64,000 nt of DNA from Nocardia coubleae NBRC 108252 (GCF_001612805.1 NZ_BDBD01000013.1:1-64000); one strand, 5' to 3'. Shown: positions 12,672-27,734, counted from the first letter of the stretch. Notes: generated from the letters alone by a model not told the origin. A program made the numbers and translations.

Positions 12672-14495
12672 GTGTTGCAGAAACATCGTCTCCGGGCGCC
12701 GATTCGGCGGATCCTCGGAATCGCGGCCATGACCGCCGCCCTGCTCGGACCGGCACTCACCGTTCCCACGCCCGCGCAGGCCGCGGTGGCGTCGGTGCAA
12801 CGGGTGGAGTGGCTGACGGACCGACGGGTGGCCCTTACGGTCTTCTCGCCCGCCATGAACACCCCCATCCAGGTGCAGATGCTGCTGGCCCGTGACTGGC
12901 ACGCCCGGCCCGACGCCGCGTTCCCGATGATGCTGATGCTCGACGGCCTGCGCGCCCAGGACGACGAGAACGGCTGGACCAAAGACGCCGACGCCGAAGG
13001 GTTCTACGCCGACAAGAACGTGAACGTGGTGCTGCCGGTGGGCGGTCAGTCCAGCTTCTACTCCGATTGGCTCGAGCCCAACAACGGCCGTGTGTACAAG
13101 TGGGAGACCTTCCTCACCAAGGAACTCCCGCCGGTGCTCGAACGTGATTGGCGCACGACGGATGTGCGTGGCGTCCAGGGGCTTTCGATGGGCGGCACGG
13201 CCGCGATGAACCTGGCGGGCCGCAATCCCGGCCTGATGAAGTACGTGGCCTCGTACTCGGGCCTGCTCACCACGACGACGCTCGGTATGCCGCAGGCGAT
13301 CGAATTCGCGGTCCGCGACGCGGGCGGGTTCGAGTCGTCGGCGATGTGGGGTCCGCCCGGCAGCCCGGAGTGGGCCGCCCACGATCCCTATCTGCTCGCG
13401 GAGAAGCTCAAAGGCGTGAGCATGTACGTCTCGAGCGGCAGCGGGCTGGCGGGCAGCCACGATCAGGCGGGCGAGATCCCGCTGCTGAGCGAGAACTGGG
13501 CGGGCACCGGGCTGGAGATCCTCTCGCGTCTGTCGACCCAGAACTTCGTGACCAAGCTGGAGAAGCTCGCGATCCCGGTGCAGGCGAATTACCGTCCGGC
13601 GGGCACACATTCGTGGCCGTACTGGGATTTCGAGATGCGTCAGTCGTGGCCGCAAGCCGCGGCCGCGCTGGGCACGGAGCCCGGTGGGGCGCAGTGCGCG
13701 GCGGGCGGGGCGATCGGTTCGGTTGTGCAGGTGGCGAATTGGCTCGGCGGGTGCGTCACGGGGGAGTACGCGGCGGGCGCCGGGGTGGTGCAGGACTTCA
13801 TGAACGGCCGGGTGTTCCATTCGGCCGCGACGGGGACCCACGCCGTCGGCGGCCGGATCGGCGGCACCTACGCCGGAATCGGCGGTGCCGCTTCGCCGTT
13901 GGGGCTGCCGACCGGCGACGAGCACGGTCTGCCCGATGGGCGCGGCCGCATGCAGACCTTCGAGGGCGGCTCGATCTACTGGACGCCGCAGACCGGCGCG
14001 CAGGTGGTGCGCGGCGCCTTCCTCGAGGAATGGGGCAGGCAGGGCTTCGAGGGTGGGCCCGCGGGCTACCCGCTGGCCGCCGAGGCGCGCACGCCCAGCC
14101 GCGACGGCGCGGTGCAGGCCTTCGAACACGGCACCATGTTCCACAGCGCCGCCACCGGCGCGCACCGCGTGGAGGGCTTCATCCTCGACAAGTACGCCCA
14201 GCTCGGCTTCGAGAACAGCCCCCTGGGGTTCCCGGTGTCGGGTGAGCTGCCGCTGAAGGACTTCGGCCGGGCCACCCGGTTCGAGGGCGGCACCATCTAC
14301 TGGAGCCCGCTCTCGGGTGCCTTCGCGGTGCGACCGGGCCCGCTGGCCGACGCCTGGGCCGCACAGGGCTTCGAGAACGGCCGTCTGGGGTATCCGGTGA
14401 GCGACGAGTTCACCGTTCCGGGTGGTGTGCAGCAGAATTTTCAGACCGGGTTCATCGTGGTGCGCGACGGCAGATCCGAAGTGCACGGTGTGTGA
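12672..14495 (+). CDS. mycolyltransferase with C-terminal LGFP repeats
   Basis: The 607-residue protein joins an antigen 85-type domain (about 40-330) to about five LGFP repeats (about 350-600). The signal peptide ends near TPAQAA. Catalytic residues are Ser172 (GLSMGGTAAM), a Glu in GLEILSRL and His313 (GTHSWPYW). The repeats show the pattern PLGFPxxxE...FEGGxIYWxPxTGA, seen in corynebacterial PS1/Cop1-type mycolyltransferases, where they are thought to anchor the enzyme to the arabinogalactan layer. The GTG at 12672 is chosen because AGGAGG ends six bases before it. The repeat region contains a Cys pair (about residues 337 and 359). Confidence 0.9.
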   Translation: MLQKHRLRAPIRRILGIAAMTAALLGPALTVPTPAQAAVASVQRVEWLTDRRVALTVFSPAMNTPIQVQMLLARDWHARPDAAFPMMLMLDGLRAQDDENGWTKDADAEGFYADKNVNVVLPVGGQSSFYSDWLEPNNGRVYKWETFLTKELPPVLERDWRTTDVRGVQGLSMGGTAAMNLAGRNPGLMKYVASYSGLLTTTTLGMPQAIEFAVRDAGGFESSAMWGPPGSPEWAAHDPYLLAEKLKGVSMYVSSGSGLAGSHDQAGEIPLLSENWAGTGLEILSRLSTQNFVTKLEKLAIPVQANYRPAGTHSWPYWDFEMRQSWPQAAAALGTEPGGAQCAAGGAIGSVVQVANWLGGCVTGEYAAGAGVVQDFMNGRVFHSAATGTHAVGGRIGGTYAGIGGAASPLGLPTGDEHGLPDGRGRMQTFEGGSIYWTPQTGAQVVRGAFLEEWGRQGFEGGPAGYPLAAEARTPSRDGAVQAFEHGTMFHSAATGAHRVEGFILDKYAQLGFENSPLGFPVSGELPLKDFGRATRFEGGTIYWSPLSGAFAVRPGPLADAWAAQGFENGRLGYPVSDEFTVPGGVQQNFQTGFIVVRDGRSEVHGV

Positions 14496-14608
14496 GCTCG
14501 GGCTGAGAACTCGCTGAGGTTCGTGCCGGGGCGCCCGGACCACCCGTGTGTCCGGCTAGCCTTGGCAGCGACCGCTCCCCTGACTAACGATCGAGGAAAG
14601 ACATCTTC

Positions 14609-15112
14609 ATGCATCGGATCCCTGGCAAGGTAGCCGGATCGGTCGCGGCCCTCGCGGCCGTCGCCCTGCTGTCCGCCTGCGGCGACAACGACTCGACCGC
14701 CTCGCAGACGCCGACCCTTTCGTCGAGTGCGAGCGCCGCCGCGTCGGCGACCACGCAGGCTCCCGCCACCTCGGCGGCCGAGGACACCACCTCGGCGGCG
14801 CCGGAGTCCGAGACCTCGGCGCCCGAGCAGCCGCAGGTCGCGCCGACCGTCGAGGAGACCCCGGCCACCGGCAAGGACAAGGCGTTCCTCGACGAGCTCG
14901 GCAAGAACGGCATCCATCCGGCCGACCAGACCAGCGCGATCACCGCGGCCACCTACATCTGCTCGGCGAAGAGCACCGGCGCGAGTGACGCCGACATCGC
15001 CACCTTCGTCGCCGCGATGGCGGGCACCGACGCCGCGTTCGACCCGGCCAAGATGGACGTCAACAAGGCCGCCGAGATCTACATCGCGGCCGCGAACTCC
15101 ACCTACTGCTGA
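14609..15112 (+). CDS. DUF732-like lipoprotein
   Basis: The 167-residue product begins with a lipoprotein signal and a lipobox (LLSAC, acylated Cys about residue 24). A Ser/Thr/Ala/Glu-rich linker (about 25-85) follows, then a compact domain with FLDELGKNGIHPAD and a conserved Cys pair (YICSA near 113 and the C-terminal TYC). This arrangement matches the small DUF732 domain of mycobacterial exported proteins, whose function is unknown. A GAGGAAAG site precedes the ATG. Its TGA overlaps the ATG of the cutinase-like gene, so the two are probably co-expressed. Confidence 0.75.
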   Translation: MHRIPGKVAGSVAALAAVALLSACGDNDSTASQTPTLSSSASAAASATTQAPATSAAEDTTSAAPESETSAPEQPQVAPTVEETPATGKDKAFLDELGKNGIHPADQTSAITAATYICSAKSTGASDADIATFVAAMAGTDAAFDPAKMDVNKAAEIYIAAANSTYC

Positions 15113-16101
15113 TGAATCCCCGACCGACGCGACGTACCCGCAGGTTCTGGCCTGCGGGGTGTCTGACGGTACTCGCGCTGCTCGTCCTGGCGATCATCGT
15201 CATCGTGCTGCTGTGGTACCTGCTCGCGGGCCGGTTGCGTGAGCCGGGGCCGACGCCGCCCGGGCCCCCGCCACCGACGTCGCAGTCGGCGGACTGTCCC
15301 GATGTGATGTTGCTGTCGATTCCCGGTACCTGGGAGTCGGCGAGCAACGACGACCCGTACAACCCGACGGCCAATCCGATCTCGCTGATGCTCAGCATCA
15401 CCAATCCGCTGCGCGCCCAGTTCCCGGAGAACCGGCTCGAGGTGTACACCGTGCCCTACGTGGCACAGTTCTCGAACCCCATCGCCATCCCGCCCGACGG
15501 TCAGGCCTCCTACAACAACAGCCGCACCGAGGGCACCGCGCGGGCCACCGACATCCTGGCTCAGCGTCACCAGCAGTGCCCGCTCACCACCTACGTGATC
15601 GCCGGGTTCTCCCAGGGCGCGGTGATCGCCGGTGACGTGGCCGCCCAGATCGGCGCGGGCAACGGCCCGATCCCCGCCGACCGGGTACTCGGCGTCACCG
15701 TGATCGCCGACGGCCGCCGCACCGCGAACACCGGCCCCGGCCAGCCGACCGAGATCGGCGACCCGCCGCCTGCGGGCGAGGGTGCCGAAGTCGCGTTGCG
15801 GGGGGTGAACGTGCCGGGAATCACGATGACCGGCCCGCGTGAGGGTGGTTTCGGCGAGCTGGCACCGAAGGTGTTCTCCATCTGCGCCCCCGGCGACATG
15901 ATCTGCGACGCGCCGCGTGAGGCGCTCAATCCGGTGAACGCGCTGGGCAGTCTGGCGGCGCTGATCCGGTCGGCGGGCAACCCGGTACACGCGCTCTACG
16001 CGAGCAATACCGTCGACGGGCAGGGCACCACCGCCACCCAGTGGACGGTGAACTGGGCGAGCGAGCTCATCCAGAACGCCCCCCATCCACCGCATTCCTG
16101 A
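15112..16101 (+). CDS. Culp6-type cutinase-like thioesterase/phospholipase
   Basis: The 329-residue product matches the essential mycobacterial Rv3802c, an envelope thioesterase and phospholipase A linked to mycolate metabolism. A single N-terminal membrane helix (about 13-38) is followed by a Pro-rich linker and the cutinase fold. The nucleophile is in AGFSQGAVIAG. The acid is the Asp in CAPGDMICD, whose two Cys fit the cutinase disulfide, and the base is the His in NPVHALY. In mycobacteria the gene also lies between the antigen 85 genes and fadD32, so its position supports the call. It is coupled to the upstream lipoprotein gene by TGATG. Confidence 0.87.
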   Translation: MNPRPTRRTRRFWPAGCLTVLALLVLAIIVIVLLWYLLAGRLREPGPTPPGPPPPTSQSADCPDVMLLSIPGTWESASNDDPYNPTANPISLMLSITNPLRAQFPENRLEVYTVPYVAQFSNPIAIPPDGQASYNNSRTEGTARATDILAQRHQQCPLTTYVIAGFSQGAVIAGDVAAQIGAGNGPIPADRVLGVTVIADGRRTANTGPGQPTEIGDPPPAGEGAEVALRGVNVPGITMTGPREGGFGELAPKVFSICAPGDMICDAPREALNPVNALGSLAALIRSAGNPVHALYASNTVDGQGTTATQWTVNWASELIQNAPHPPHS

Positions 16102-16198
16102 GTTTCGCAAGACGAGGTTGTCACAGTCACAGGGCCGCCATGTTTGGCGTGGTTCATGCCTCGCTGTGACATCCGCAGTACTGTTCGCTCGCACGCTG

Positions 16199-16204
16199 TA
16201 AAGT
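16199..16204 (+). promoter_or_regulatory. -10 hexamer TAAAGT
   Basis: TAAAGT lies six bases before a GTG at 16211 that opens a short frame. The spacing equals that of the other leaderless promoters in the window. Confidence 0.45.
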
Positions 16205-16210
16205 GCGCTG

Positions 16211-16258
16211 GTGATTGCGCCCGAACACACCGGAGAGCCAGGAGCGAAGAGTTCATGA
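16211..16258 (+). CDS. possible leaderless 15-residue leader peptide
   Basis: GTG at 16211 opens the frame VIAPEHTGEPGAKSS, which stops at a TGA overlapping the ATG of the next gene (ATGA). With the -10 hexamer six bases upstream, the transcript would begin at the GTG. Ribosomes finishing this frame would then be placed to start the oxidoreductase. The AGGAG that serves the next gene lies inside the frame. No protein evidence is possible at this length, so a plain 5' untranslated region is the alternative. Confidence 0.4.
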   Translation: MIAPEHTGEPGAKSS

Positions 16259-17274
16259 CCGAAGCTGGGGCACCCGTCGGTGAGTTGACCGCGCTGGGTA
16301 CGCCGCTGCGTCCGTTCCGTTTCGCCGCGGCGGGCGAGGGCAACAAGCAGGAGGGTGGCGCGCGCAAGTTCGTCCAGACGGCACAGGAAGCCGAGGAGAT
16401 GGGTTACGACACGTTCGTCGTGCCCGATCACCTGGGTGACCAGATCGGCCCGATCGCCGCGCTGGGCGCACTCACGCAGGCCACGAGCAAGATCCGGCTC
16501 GGCACCTCGGTGCTGGCCAACGGATTCCGCCATCCCGTCGTGCTCGCCAAGGACCTGGCGACCATCGACGTGCTGTCCAAGGGCAGGCTGGAAGTCGGCG
16601 TCGGCGCGGGCTGGATCAAGGAAGAGTTCGAGAACGCGGGCATCCCGTACGAGCGTCCGGGCGTGCGCCTGGAGAAGCTCGACGAGTCGCTGACGATTCT
16701 CGACACGCTGCTGCGCGGCCAGGAATGCAACTTCGAGGGCAAGCACTACCAGGTGCGCGGCATCAAGGGCACGCCGCGCCCGAGGCAGGGCCCGCGTCCG
16801 CCGCTGTGTACCGGTGGTGGCGGTCCGAAGATGCTCGCCCTGGCGGCCAAGCACGCCGATATCGTCTCGGTGGTGCCGCAGACGACCAAGAACGGCAAGG
16901 GCCTGCTCTCGGGCATCACGCTCGAGAAGACGATCGAGAAGGTCAACATCGTCAAGGCCGCTGCCGGTGACCGGTTCGCCGACATCGAACTGAACTGGGC
17001 CATCACCGCCATCGTCATCACCGACGACCGGGAGAAGACCGCCGAGATGGCGCTGCGCGCGATCGATCGCGGCCTGCACCCGGACCTCGAGGTCGACGTG
17101 GAACTTTCGGTGGAAGATATTCTGAACTCGCCCTACGTCGCGATCGGTACGTTCGAGGAAATCGCCGAACAGATCAAGCGTGTGCGCGAACTCACGTCGA
17201 TGTCGTATGTCGGCATCTTCCCCACCCAGATGGACGCGTTCGCGCCTGTCATTCCGCTGCTGCGGGAGGACTGA
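16255..17274 (+). CDS. LLM-class F420-dependent oxidoreductase
   Basis: This 339-residue protein has the luciferase-like monooxygenase TIM barrel, and its motifs resemble the F420-dependent subgroup (VVPDHLGDQIGPIAAL, GTSVLANGFRHP, LSKGRLEVGVGAGW, LCTGGGGPKMLALAAKHAD). The substrate cannot be told from the sequence. The ATG at 16255 follows CAGGAGCGAAGAGTTC. The longer frame upstream to 16144 has no such site. It lies between the Culp6-type gene and fadD32 but has its own promoter and terminator, so functional linkage to mycolate synthesis is only positional. Confidence 0.8.
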   Translation: MTEAGAPVGELTALGTPLRPFRFAAAGEGNKQEGGARKFVQTAQEAEEMGYDTFVVPDHLGDQIGPIAALGALTQATSKIRLGTSVLANGFRHPVVLAKDLATIDVLSKGRLEVGVGAGWIKEEFENAGIPYERPGVRLEKLDESLTILDTLLRGQECNFEGKHYQVRGIKGTPRPRQGPRPPLCTGGGGPKMLALAAKHADIVSVVPQTTKNGKGLLSGITLEKTIEKVNIVKAAAGDRFADIELNWAITAIVITDDREKTAEMALRAIDRGLHPDLEVDVELSVEDILNSPYVAIGTFEEIAEQIKRVRELTSMSYVGIFPTQMDAFAPVIPLLRED

Positions 17275-17322
17275 GCGGGGGTTCTCTGTAACATGACTCT
17301 GGTTTGAGAACATCTAGCCGAT

Positions 17323-17345
17323 AGCGGTCTACCGCGCAGACCGCT
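17323..17345 (+). terminator. hairpin after the LLM oxidoreductase
   Basis: AGCGGTCT pairs with AGACCGCT across a seven-base loop, followed by CGAAAAT. A moderate, probably bifunctional hairpin in the 213-base gap before fadD32. Confidence 0.5.
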
Positions 17346-17487
17346 CGAAAATCCGCAGGTTGTCAGGATGCATGCTCCGGCGTGCTCCGGGGGCCGGTGG
17401 CGATAGCGAGTCGTGGCCGCACCGGCGTCAACGTCGAAATGCGTTGGACGAATTCACCGGTGACTCGGCCTCGGAGGAGAAGAAGGA

Positions 17488-19401
17488 ATGGAAGAGACTT
17501 TCGACGACTACCTGGACGAGACCGGGAACATCGTTATTCCCGAGGGTCGGACCCTGGTCGATCACGTCGAGAAGCACACCCGTAACGATGCGAACACGCT
17601 CGCGTACCGCTACATCGACTATTCGCGGGAACGCGACGGCGAGGTGCACGAGCTGACCTGGCAGGAGTTCGGAGTTCGGCTGCGCGCGGTGGCCGCTCGC
17701 CTGCAACAGGTGACCAACCCGGGCGACCGGGTCGCGATCCTCGCGCCGCAGGGCCTGGACTACGTGATCTCCTTCTTCGCCGCGATCTACGCGGGCACCA
17801 TCTCGGTGCCGCTGTTCGATCCGGACGAACCCGGCCACACCGACCGGCTGCACGCCGTGCTCGGCGACTGCGAGCCCTCGGCGATCCTCACCGCTACCTC
17901 CTCGGCGGCAGGCGTGCGCCAGTTCTTCCGTTCGCTGCCCGCCGCTCAGCGCCCGCGCATCATCGCTGTCGACGCGATCCCCGACACCCTCGGTGACTCG
18001 TGGGTCCGCCCCGACACCGCGATCGACGACATCGCCTACCTGCAGTACACCTCGGGTTCCACCCGCACCCCCGCCGGCGTGGAGATCACGCACCGCGCGG
18101 TCGGGACGAACCTGCTGCAGATGATCAAGTCGCTGAACATGAACGAGAACTCGCGCGGTGTCACCTGGCTCCCGCTGTTCCACGACATGGGCCTGCTGAC
18201 CGTGATCCTGCCCGCCGTGGGCGGCAAGTTCATCACCATCATGTCGCCGAGCGCGTTCGTGCGCCGCCCGTCGCGCTGGATCAACGAGCTGGCCGCCGTC
18301 TCCGACGGTGCCGGTACCTTCGCTGCCGCGCCGAACTTCGCGTTCGAGCACGCCGCCGCGCGTGGTGTGCCGAAGGCGGGCGAGTCGCTGGACCTGTCGA
18401 ACGTGATCGGCCTGATCAACGGGTCCGAGCCGGTGACGGTGTCCTCGATGAAGAAGTTCAACGAGGCGTTCGCGCCGTTCGGTCTGCCCAAGACGGCCAT
18501 CAAGCCCTGCTACGGCATGGCGGAGGCGACGCTGTTCGTGTCGGCGACCAAGTCCGAGGACGAGGCCAAGTACATCTACGTCGACCGCGACGAGCTGAAC
18601 GCGGGCCGGATGGTTCGGGTCGAGCCGACCGCGCCGAACGCCATCGCGCAGGTCTCCTGCGGTTATGTCGGGTTGTCGCAGTGGGCCGCGATCATCGACC
18701 CGGAGTCGATCGACGATCCCAAGGGCGGCCGTGAGCTGCCCGACGGCCGGGTCGGTGAGATCTGGCTGCACGGCAAGAACATGGGCATCGGCTACTGGGG
18801 TCGCCCCGACGAGTCGGCCAAGACGTTCCGCAACAAGATCGCCGAAGCGCAGCCGGGTGGGCACACCGAGGGCACCGAGCCCGGTGCCGACTGGATGCGC
18901 ACCGGCGACTACGGCGTGTACTTCGAGGGTGAGCTGTACATCACCGGTCGCGTGAAGGACCTGGTGATCGTCGACGGACGCAACCACTACCCGCAGGACC
19001 TCGAGTACTCCGCCCAGGAGGCCTCGACGGCGCTGCGTCCCGGTTTCGTCGCCGCCTTCGCGGTGCCCGCCAACCAGCTGCCGGCCGAGGTGTTCGCCGC
19101 CGACAGCCACTCGGGCATCAAGTTCGACGCCGACGACGCGTCCGAGCAGCTGGTGATCGTGGCCGAACGTGGTCCCGGCGCCGGTAAGGCCGACCCGGGC
19201 CCGATCGCCGACGCGGTGCGCGCGGCGATCTCGCAGCGCCACGGCGTCACCGCGCGTGACGTGCTGCTCGTGCCCGCGGGTTCCATTCCGCGTACGTCCA
19301 GCGGCAAGATCGCCCGGCGCGCCTGCAAGGCCGCCTACCTCGAGGGAACGCTGCGCGGTGGTTACACCCAGCAGGCTTTCCCCGATGCACCGGAAGAGTA
19401 A
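17488..19401 (+). CDS. fadD32: long-chain fatty acid--AMP ligase FadD32
   Basis: FadD32 activates the meromycolate chain as an acyl-adenylate and loads it onto the N-terminal carrier of Pks13. The 637-residue length is right for the FAAL family. The adenylation P-loop motif is [18 protein letters not shown]. Other core motifs are [36 protein letters not shown], and the C-terminal [16 protein letters not shown] with the late Lys. The ATG follows GGAGGAGAAGAAGGA. It is followed by pks13 and accD4, the standard condensation module, and the three are probably one transcript. Confidence 0.95.
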   Translation: MEETFDDYLDETGNIVIPEGRTLVDHVEKHTRNDANTLAYRYIDYSRERDGEVHELTWQEFGVRLRAVAARLQQVTNPGDRVAILAPQGLDYVISFFAAIYAGTISVPLFDPDEPGHTDRLHAVLGDCEPSAILTATSSAAGVRQFFRSLPAAQRPRIIAVDAIPDTLGDSWVRPDTAIDDIAYLQYTSGSTRTPAGVEITHRAVGTNLLQMIKSLNMNENSRGVTWLPLFHDMGLLTVILPAVGGKFITIMSPSAFVRRPSRWINELAAVSDGAGTFAAAPNFAFEHAAARGVPKAGESLDLSNVIGLINGSEPVTVSSMKKFNEAFAPFGLPKTAIKPCYGMAEATLFVSATKSEDEAKYIYVDRDELNAGRMVRVEPTAPNAIAQVSCGYVGLSQWAAIIDPESIDDPKGGRELPDGRVGEIWLHGKNMGIGYWGRPDESAKTFRNKIAEAQPGGHTEGTEPGADWMRTGDYGVYFEGELYITGRVKDLVIVDGRNHYPQDLEYSAQEASTALRPGFVAAFAVPANQLPAEVFAADSHSGIKFDADDASEQLVIVAERGPGAGKADPGPIADAVRAAISQRHGVTARDVLLVPAGSIPRTSSGKIARRACKAAYLEGTLRGGYTQQAFPDAPEE

Positions 19402-19495
19402 TCGGCCGACCGGCTCGGAGCTGACGCCCGGTGCGACCACACCGGGCGTCAATCCACGGCGCGCCCTGTACGCAGACAGGTAGCTTGAGGAATTG

Positions 19496-24706
<5,211 letters not shown>

Positions 24707-24711
24707 GTTAG

Positions 24712-26256
24712 TTGAGCACGACCGCCGAAAAGCTTGCCGATCTGAACCAGCGGCTCGAGCTCGCCAAAGAGCCCGCGGGCGCGAAGGGTATCGAAAAGCG
24801 GGCGCGTAAGGGCATTCCGAGTGCCCGAGACCGGATCAACATGCTGATGGATCCGGGCACCTTCGTCGAGATCGGTGCGCTGGTCCGCAAGCCCGGCGAC
24901 CCGACCGCCCTCTACGGCGACGGTGTCGTCGTCGGGCACGGACAGGTCGACGGCCGTCCGGTCGCGGTGTTCTCGCACGACCAGACCGTGTACGGCGGTT
25001 CGGTCGGTGAGGCGTTCGGCCGCAAGCTGTGCGGGATCATGCAGTACGCCGCCAAGGTCGGCATCCCGCTGGTCGGCATCAACGATTCCGGTGGCGCGCG
25101 CGTGCAGGAGGCCATCAGCTCGCTGGCCTGGTACGCGTGGATGGCGACCAATGTGGAGCCGCTGTCGGGCATGGTGCCGCTGGTGTCGGTGATCCTCGGC
25201 AACTGCGCCGGTGGCGCGGTGTACCAGCCGATCTGCACCGATGTGGTGGTGGCGACCGAGTCGGCGCACATGTTCGTCACCGGTCCGAAGATCATCAAAG
25301 AGGTCACCGGCGAGGACGTGAGCCTCGAGGAGCTCGGTGGTGCGAAGACGCAGGCCGAGTACGGCAACATCCACCACGTCGCCGTCGACGAGGCCGCCGC
25401 GTTCCAGTGGGTGCGTGAGTACCTGGCCTACATGCCGAGCAGCTGCCAGGAGCTTCCGCCGGTCGTGAACCCGGGCATCGAGCCCGAGATCACCGACTCC
25501 GATCGTGAGCTGAACACGATCATGCCGGACTCCGACAACGCCGGTTACGACATGTACGACATCCTGCTGCGCATCTTCGACGACGGCGAGTTCAAGGAGA
25601 TCAGCGCGGGCACCGGCCCCAACATCATCACCGGTTTCGCCAGGGTCGACGGCCGCAGCGTCGGTGTGGTCGCCAACCAGCCGCTGGCCTCGGCCGGCGC
25701 CCTGGACGCGCGCGCCTCGGACAAGGCCTCGCACTTCGTGCGCCTGTGCGACGCCTTCGAGATCCCGCTGATCTTCGTCGTCGACACCCCCGGCTTCCTG
25801 CCCGGCGTGGAACAGGAGAAGGTCGGCGTGATCAAGCGCGGCGGCCGCTTCCTGTTCTCCTATGTGGAAGCCTCGGTCCCCAAGATCACCCTGGTGGTCC
25901 GCAAGTCCTACGGCGGCGGCTACGCGGTGATGGGCTCCAAGCAGCTCGGCGCCGACATCAACCTCGCCTGGCCGACCGCCCGCCTCGCCGTGATGGGCGC
26001 CGAGGGCGCCGTCAGCCTCCTCGGCGCCGCCCAGATCGCCGCCGCCCCCGAAGACCAGCGCGCCGCCATCCGCCAAAACCTGATCGACTTCTACAACGCC
26101 AACATCGCCACCCCCTGGGTAGCCGCCGAACGCGGCTTCATCGACGCGGTAATCGAACCCGCCACCACCCGCCTGGAACTCCGCCGAGCCCTGAAACTCC
26201 TCCAGGACAAGAAACTCCAGCGCAACCCCCGCAAACACCACGTCCTTCCCTTGTAG
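24712..26256 (+). CDS. accD4: acyl-CoA carboxylase carboxyltransferase subunit AccD4
   Basis: AccD4 is the carboxyltransferase beta subunit that, with a biotin-carrying alpha subunit encoded elsewhere, makes the alpha-carboxylated acyl-CoA extender for Pks13. The 514-residue sequence has the two crotonase-like halves. The N-half carries [20 protein letters not shown] and GNCAGGAVY; the C-half carries [29 protein letters not shown] and the glycine-rich [13 protein letters not shown] start at 24712 after AAAGGAG fits the conserved N-terminus and the five-base gap from pks13. A hairpin follows the stop, closing the fadD32-pks13-accD4 unit. Confidence 0.93.
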   Translation: MSTTAEKLADLNQRLELAKEPAGAKGIEKRARKGIPSARDRINMLMDPGTFVEIGALVRKPGDPTALYGDGVVVGHGQVDGRPVAVFSHDQTVYGGSVGEAFGRKLCGIMQYAAKVGIPLVGINDSGGARVQEAISSLAWYAWMATNVEPLSGMVPLVSVILGNCAGGAVYQPICTDVVVATESAHMFVTGPKIIKEVTGEDVSLEELGGAKTQAEYGNIHHVAVDEAAAFQWVREYLAYMPSSCQELPPVVNPGIEPEITDSDRELNTIMPDSDNAGYDMYDILLRIFDDGEFKEISAGTGPNIITGFARVDGRSVGVVANQPLASAGALDARASDKASHFVRLCDAFEIPLIFVVDTPGFLPGVEQEKVGVIKRGGRFLFSYVEASVPKITLVVRKSYGGGYAVMGSKQLGADINLAWPTARLAVMGAEGAVSLLGAAQIAAAPEDQRAAIRQNLIDFYNANIATPWVAAERGFIDAVIEPATTRLELRRALKLLQDKKLQRNPRKHHVLPL

Positions 26257-26263
26257 CCCTCAC

Positions 26264-26298
26264 CAACGGCCTGTCGCGACTCCTGCGGCAGGCCGTTG
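26264..26298 (+). terminator. terminator of the fadD32-pks13-accD4 operon
   Basis: CAACGGCCTG (26264-26273) pairs with CAGGCCGTTG (26289-26298), with extra pairing (TCGC with GCGG) towards the loop, followed by TGTTCGG. Confidence 0.7.
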
Positions 26299-26452
26299 TG
26301 TTCGGCCACCGAGCACCCACGCGCCGTCAACCACCGGCGACCGATCACAATCCTCATCGCGCTCCAACCTGCTCGGGGGTCCCCACCCTCGCAGTCTCCA
26401 AGGTCGGGGTTGATCGACATCGCAGGATGCTTCGTCGAGCGAATGCACTGGG

Positions 26453-26458
26453 TATCGT
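26453..26458 (+). promoter_or_regulatory. -10 hexamer TATCGT, leaderless
   Basis: TATCGT ends six bases before the ATG of the Uma2-type gene, and no ribosome binding site is present. Confidence 0.5.
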
Positions 26459-26464
26459 TGATTC

Positions 26465-27046
26465 ATGACCGCAGCGCGTGAGCCGCTTATGACGACCGGG
26501 GAGTTCGAGGAACTCGCGCGCGTCGCCGGTCAGGTGTCCGAAGGTGTACGGCTGGAGTTCGTCGAGGGGAAGCTGGGGGCGAAGGCCGTGCCGGACGGGG
26601 ACCATGACTGTGTGCTCGAGTGGCTGATGCGTATCCTGCTCATTCTGCGCCCCGAACTGTGGCTGTTTCCCGAACGCGGATTGAAGGTCGACTCGTATCG
26701 GACAGGTCGGGCGCGCCCGGACGGTGTACTTGCTCCGACCGGTGTCTTCGCAGGACAACCCGAATGGGCCGACCCTGCGCCGGTATTGATGGTCGTCGAG
26801 GTGACATCACACGATCAGGACACGGACCGGCGGGACCGTTGCGAGACGCCGCGCGCTTACGCCAGAACCGGCATTCCGGTGTATCTCCTGATCGATCGGG
26901 AGAAGGGTTCCGTTGTCGTGCGGAGCAATCCGGTCGACGGTGAGTACGAGCGAATCCTCATCCAGCCTTTCGGTGCACAGGTCACCATCCCCGAACCCGT
27001 CGGCGTCACACTCGATACAGAGCCGTTGAAATCCTGGGTTGCCTGA
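26465..27046 (+). CDS. Uma2-family (DUF820) PD-(D/E)xK nuclease-like protein
   Basis: The 193-residue product has the Uma2 layout: VRLEFVEGKLGAK (the first acidic site, usually ExxxG), RPDGVLAP (central Asp), LMVVEVTS (Glu of the E-x-K core) and the end pattern AYARTGIPVYLLIDREKGSVVV. The family has a restriction endonuclease fold but its biological role is unsettled. The Lys commonly found before the Tyr in the last motif is not apparent (ETPRAYA), so activity may be altered. It has a leaderless promoter and stands alone between accD4 and the cyclophilin. Confidence 0.75.
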   Translation: MTAAREPLMTTGEFEELARVAGQVSEGVRLEFVEGKLGAKAVPDGDHDCVLEWLMRILLILRPELWLFPERGLKVDSYRTGRARPDGVLAPTGVFAGQPEWADPAPVLMVVEVTSHDQDTDRRDRCETPRAYARTGIPVYLLIDREKGSVVVRSNPVDGEYERILIQPFGAQVTIPEPVGVTLDTEPLKSWVA

Positions 27047-27173
27047 GCCTGAAAAACCTTTTACGTGTTCGACCGCCGAAGTCGGGGCTTTGGAATTCGT
27101 CGTCGACCAATTCTTTGTTGTGGCCGACCACCCGTGCGGTCATCAGCCTGCCCAGAGTCGAATACTTTCGGAA

Positions 27174-27206
27174 CGGGCCGCCACCGAAAAGAAAGGTGGC
27201 GGCCCG
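27174..27206 (-). terminator. terminator of the cyclophilin gene
   Basis: Twelve-base GC stem CGGGCCGCCACC (27174-27185) with its complement (27195-27206). On the minus strand it begins 18 bases after the stop at 27224. It could also serve the converging Uma2-type gene. Confidence 0.7.
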
Positions 27207-27223
27207 GGGCAAGCGTCGAAAGA

Positions 27224-27721
27224 TCAGGCGACGGTTGCGGATTCGATGATGACGTCGGCGGTGGGGACGTCCTGGTGGGGGCCCGCGTTGCCGGTGGGGA
27301 CGGCGGCGATCTTGTCGACCACTTCGGTGCCCTCGGCGACCTTGCCGAAGACGGCGTAGCCCCAGCCCTGGCCCTGGGGGGCCGTGTGGTTGAGGAAGGC
27401 GTTGTCGGAGACGTTGATGAAGAACTGGGCGGTGGCCGAGTGGGGGTCGTTGGTGCGGGCCATCGCGACGGTGTACTTGTCGTTCTTGAGGCCGTTGGTT
27501 GCTTCGTTCTGGATGGGCGCCTGGGTGGGCTTCTGCTTGAGGCCGGGCTCGAAGCCGCCGCCCTGCACCATGAAACCGGGGATGACGCGGTGGAACACGG
27601 TGCCGTTGTAATGGCCGGAGTTCACGTAGTTCACGAAGTTGGCGACCGTGTTCGGCGCGGCCTGGTCGTCCAACTCGAGCACGATCGGTCCGTAGTTTGT
27701 TACGAGATTCACCTTGGTCAT
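27224..27721 (-). CDS. peptidyl-prolyl cis-trans isomerase, cyclophilin type
   Basis: This 165-residue single-domain cyclophilin catalyses proline isomerisation. It resembles the cytosolic bacterial PpiB group: no signal peptide is present with the chosen start. The catalytic region is visible in [17 protein letters not shown] (Arg, Phe, Met and Gln of the active site), followed by [18 protein letters not shown] with the second catalytic Phe, and [19 protein letters not shown]. The ATG at 27721 is supported by a leaderless -10 hexamer TAGACT. Longer upstream frames would add a Pro-rich, unconserved extension. Confidence 0.9.
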   Translation of the reverse strand: MTKVNLVTNYGPIVLELDDQAAPNTVANFVNYVNSGHYNGTVFHRVIPGFMVQGGGFEPGLKQKPTQAPIQNEATNGLKNDKYTVAMARTNDPHSATAQFFINVSDNAFLNHTAPQGQGWGYAVFGKVAEGTEVVDKIAAVPTGNAGPHQDVPTADVIIESATVA

Positions 27722-27728
27722 GCGGTCG

Positions 27729-27734
27729 AGTCTA
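27729..27734 (-). promoter_or_regulatory. -10 hexamer TAGACT of the cyclophilin gene
   Basis: On the minus strand TAGACT is separated from the ATG at 27721 by seven bases, the spacing of a leaderless transcript. Confidence 0.5.

Noticed and set aside
11562..14543. A minus-strand open frame of about 990 codons opposite the mycolyltransferase genes
   Set aside because: It crosses three independent plus-strand genes and two terminators, and its composition is that of an antisense shadow.
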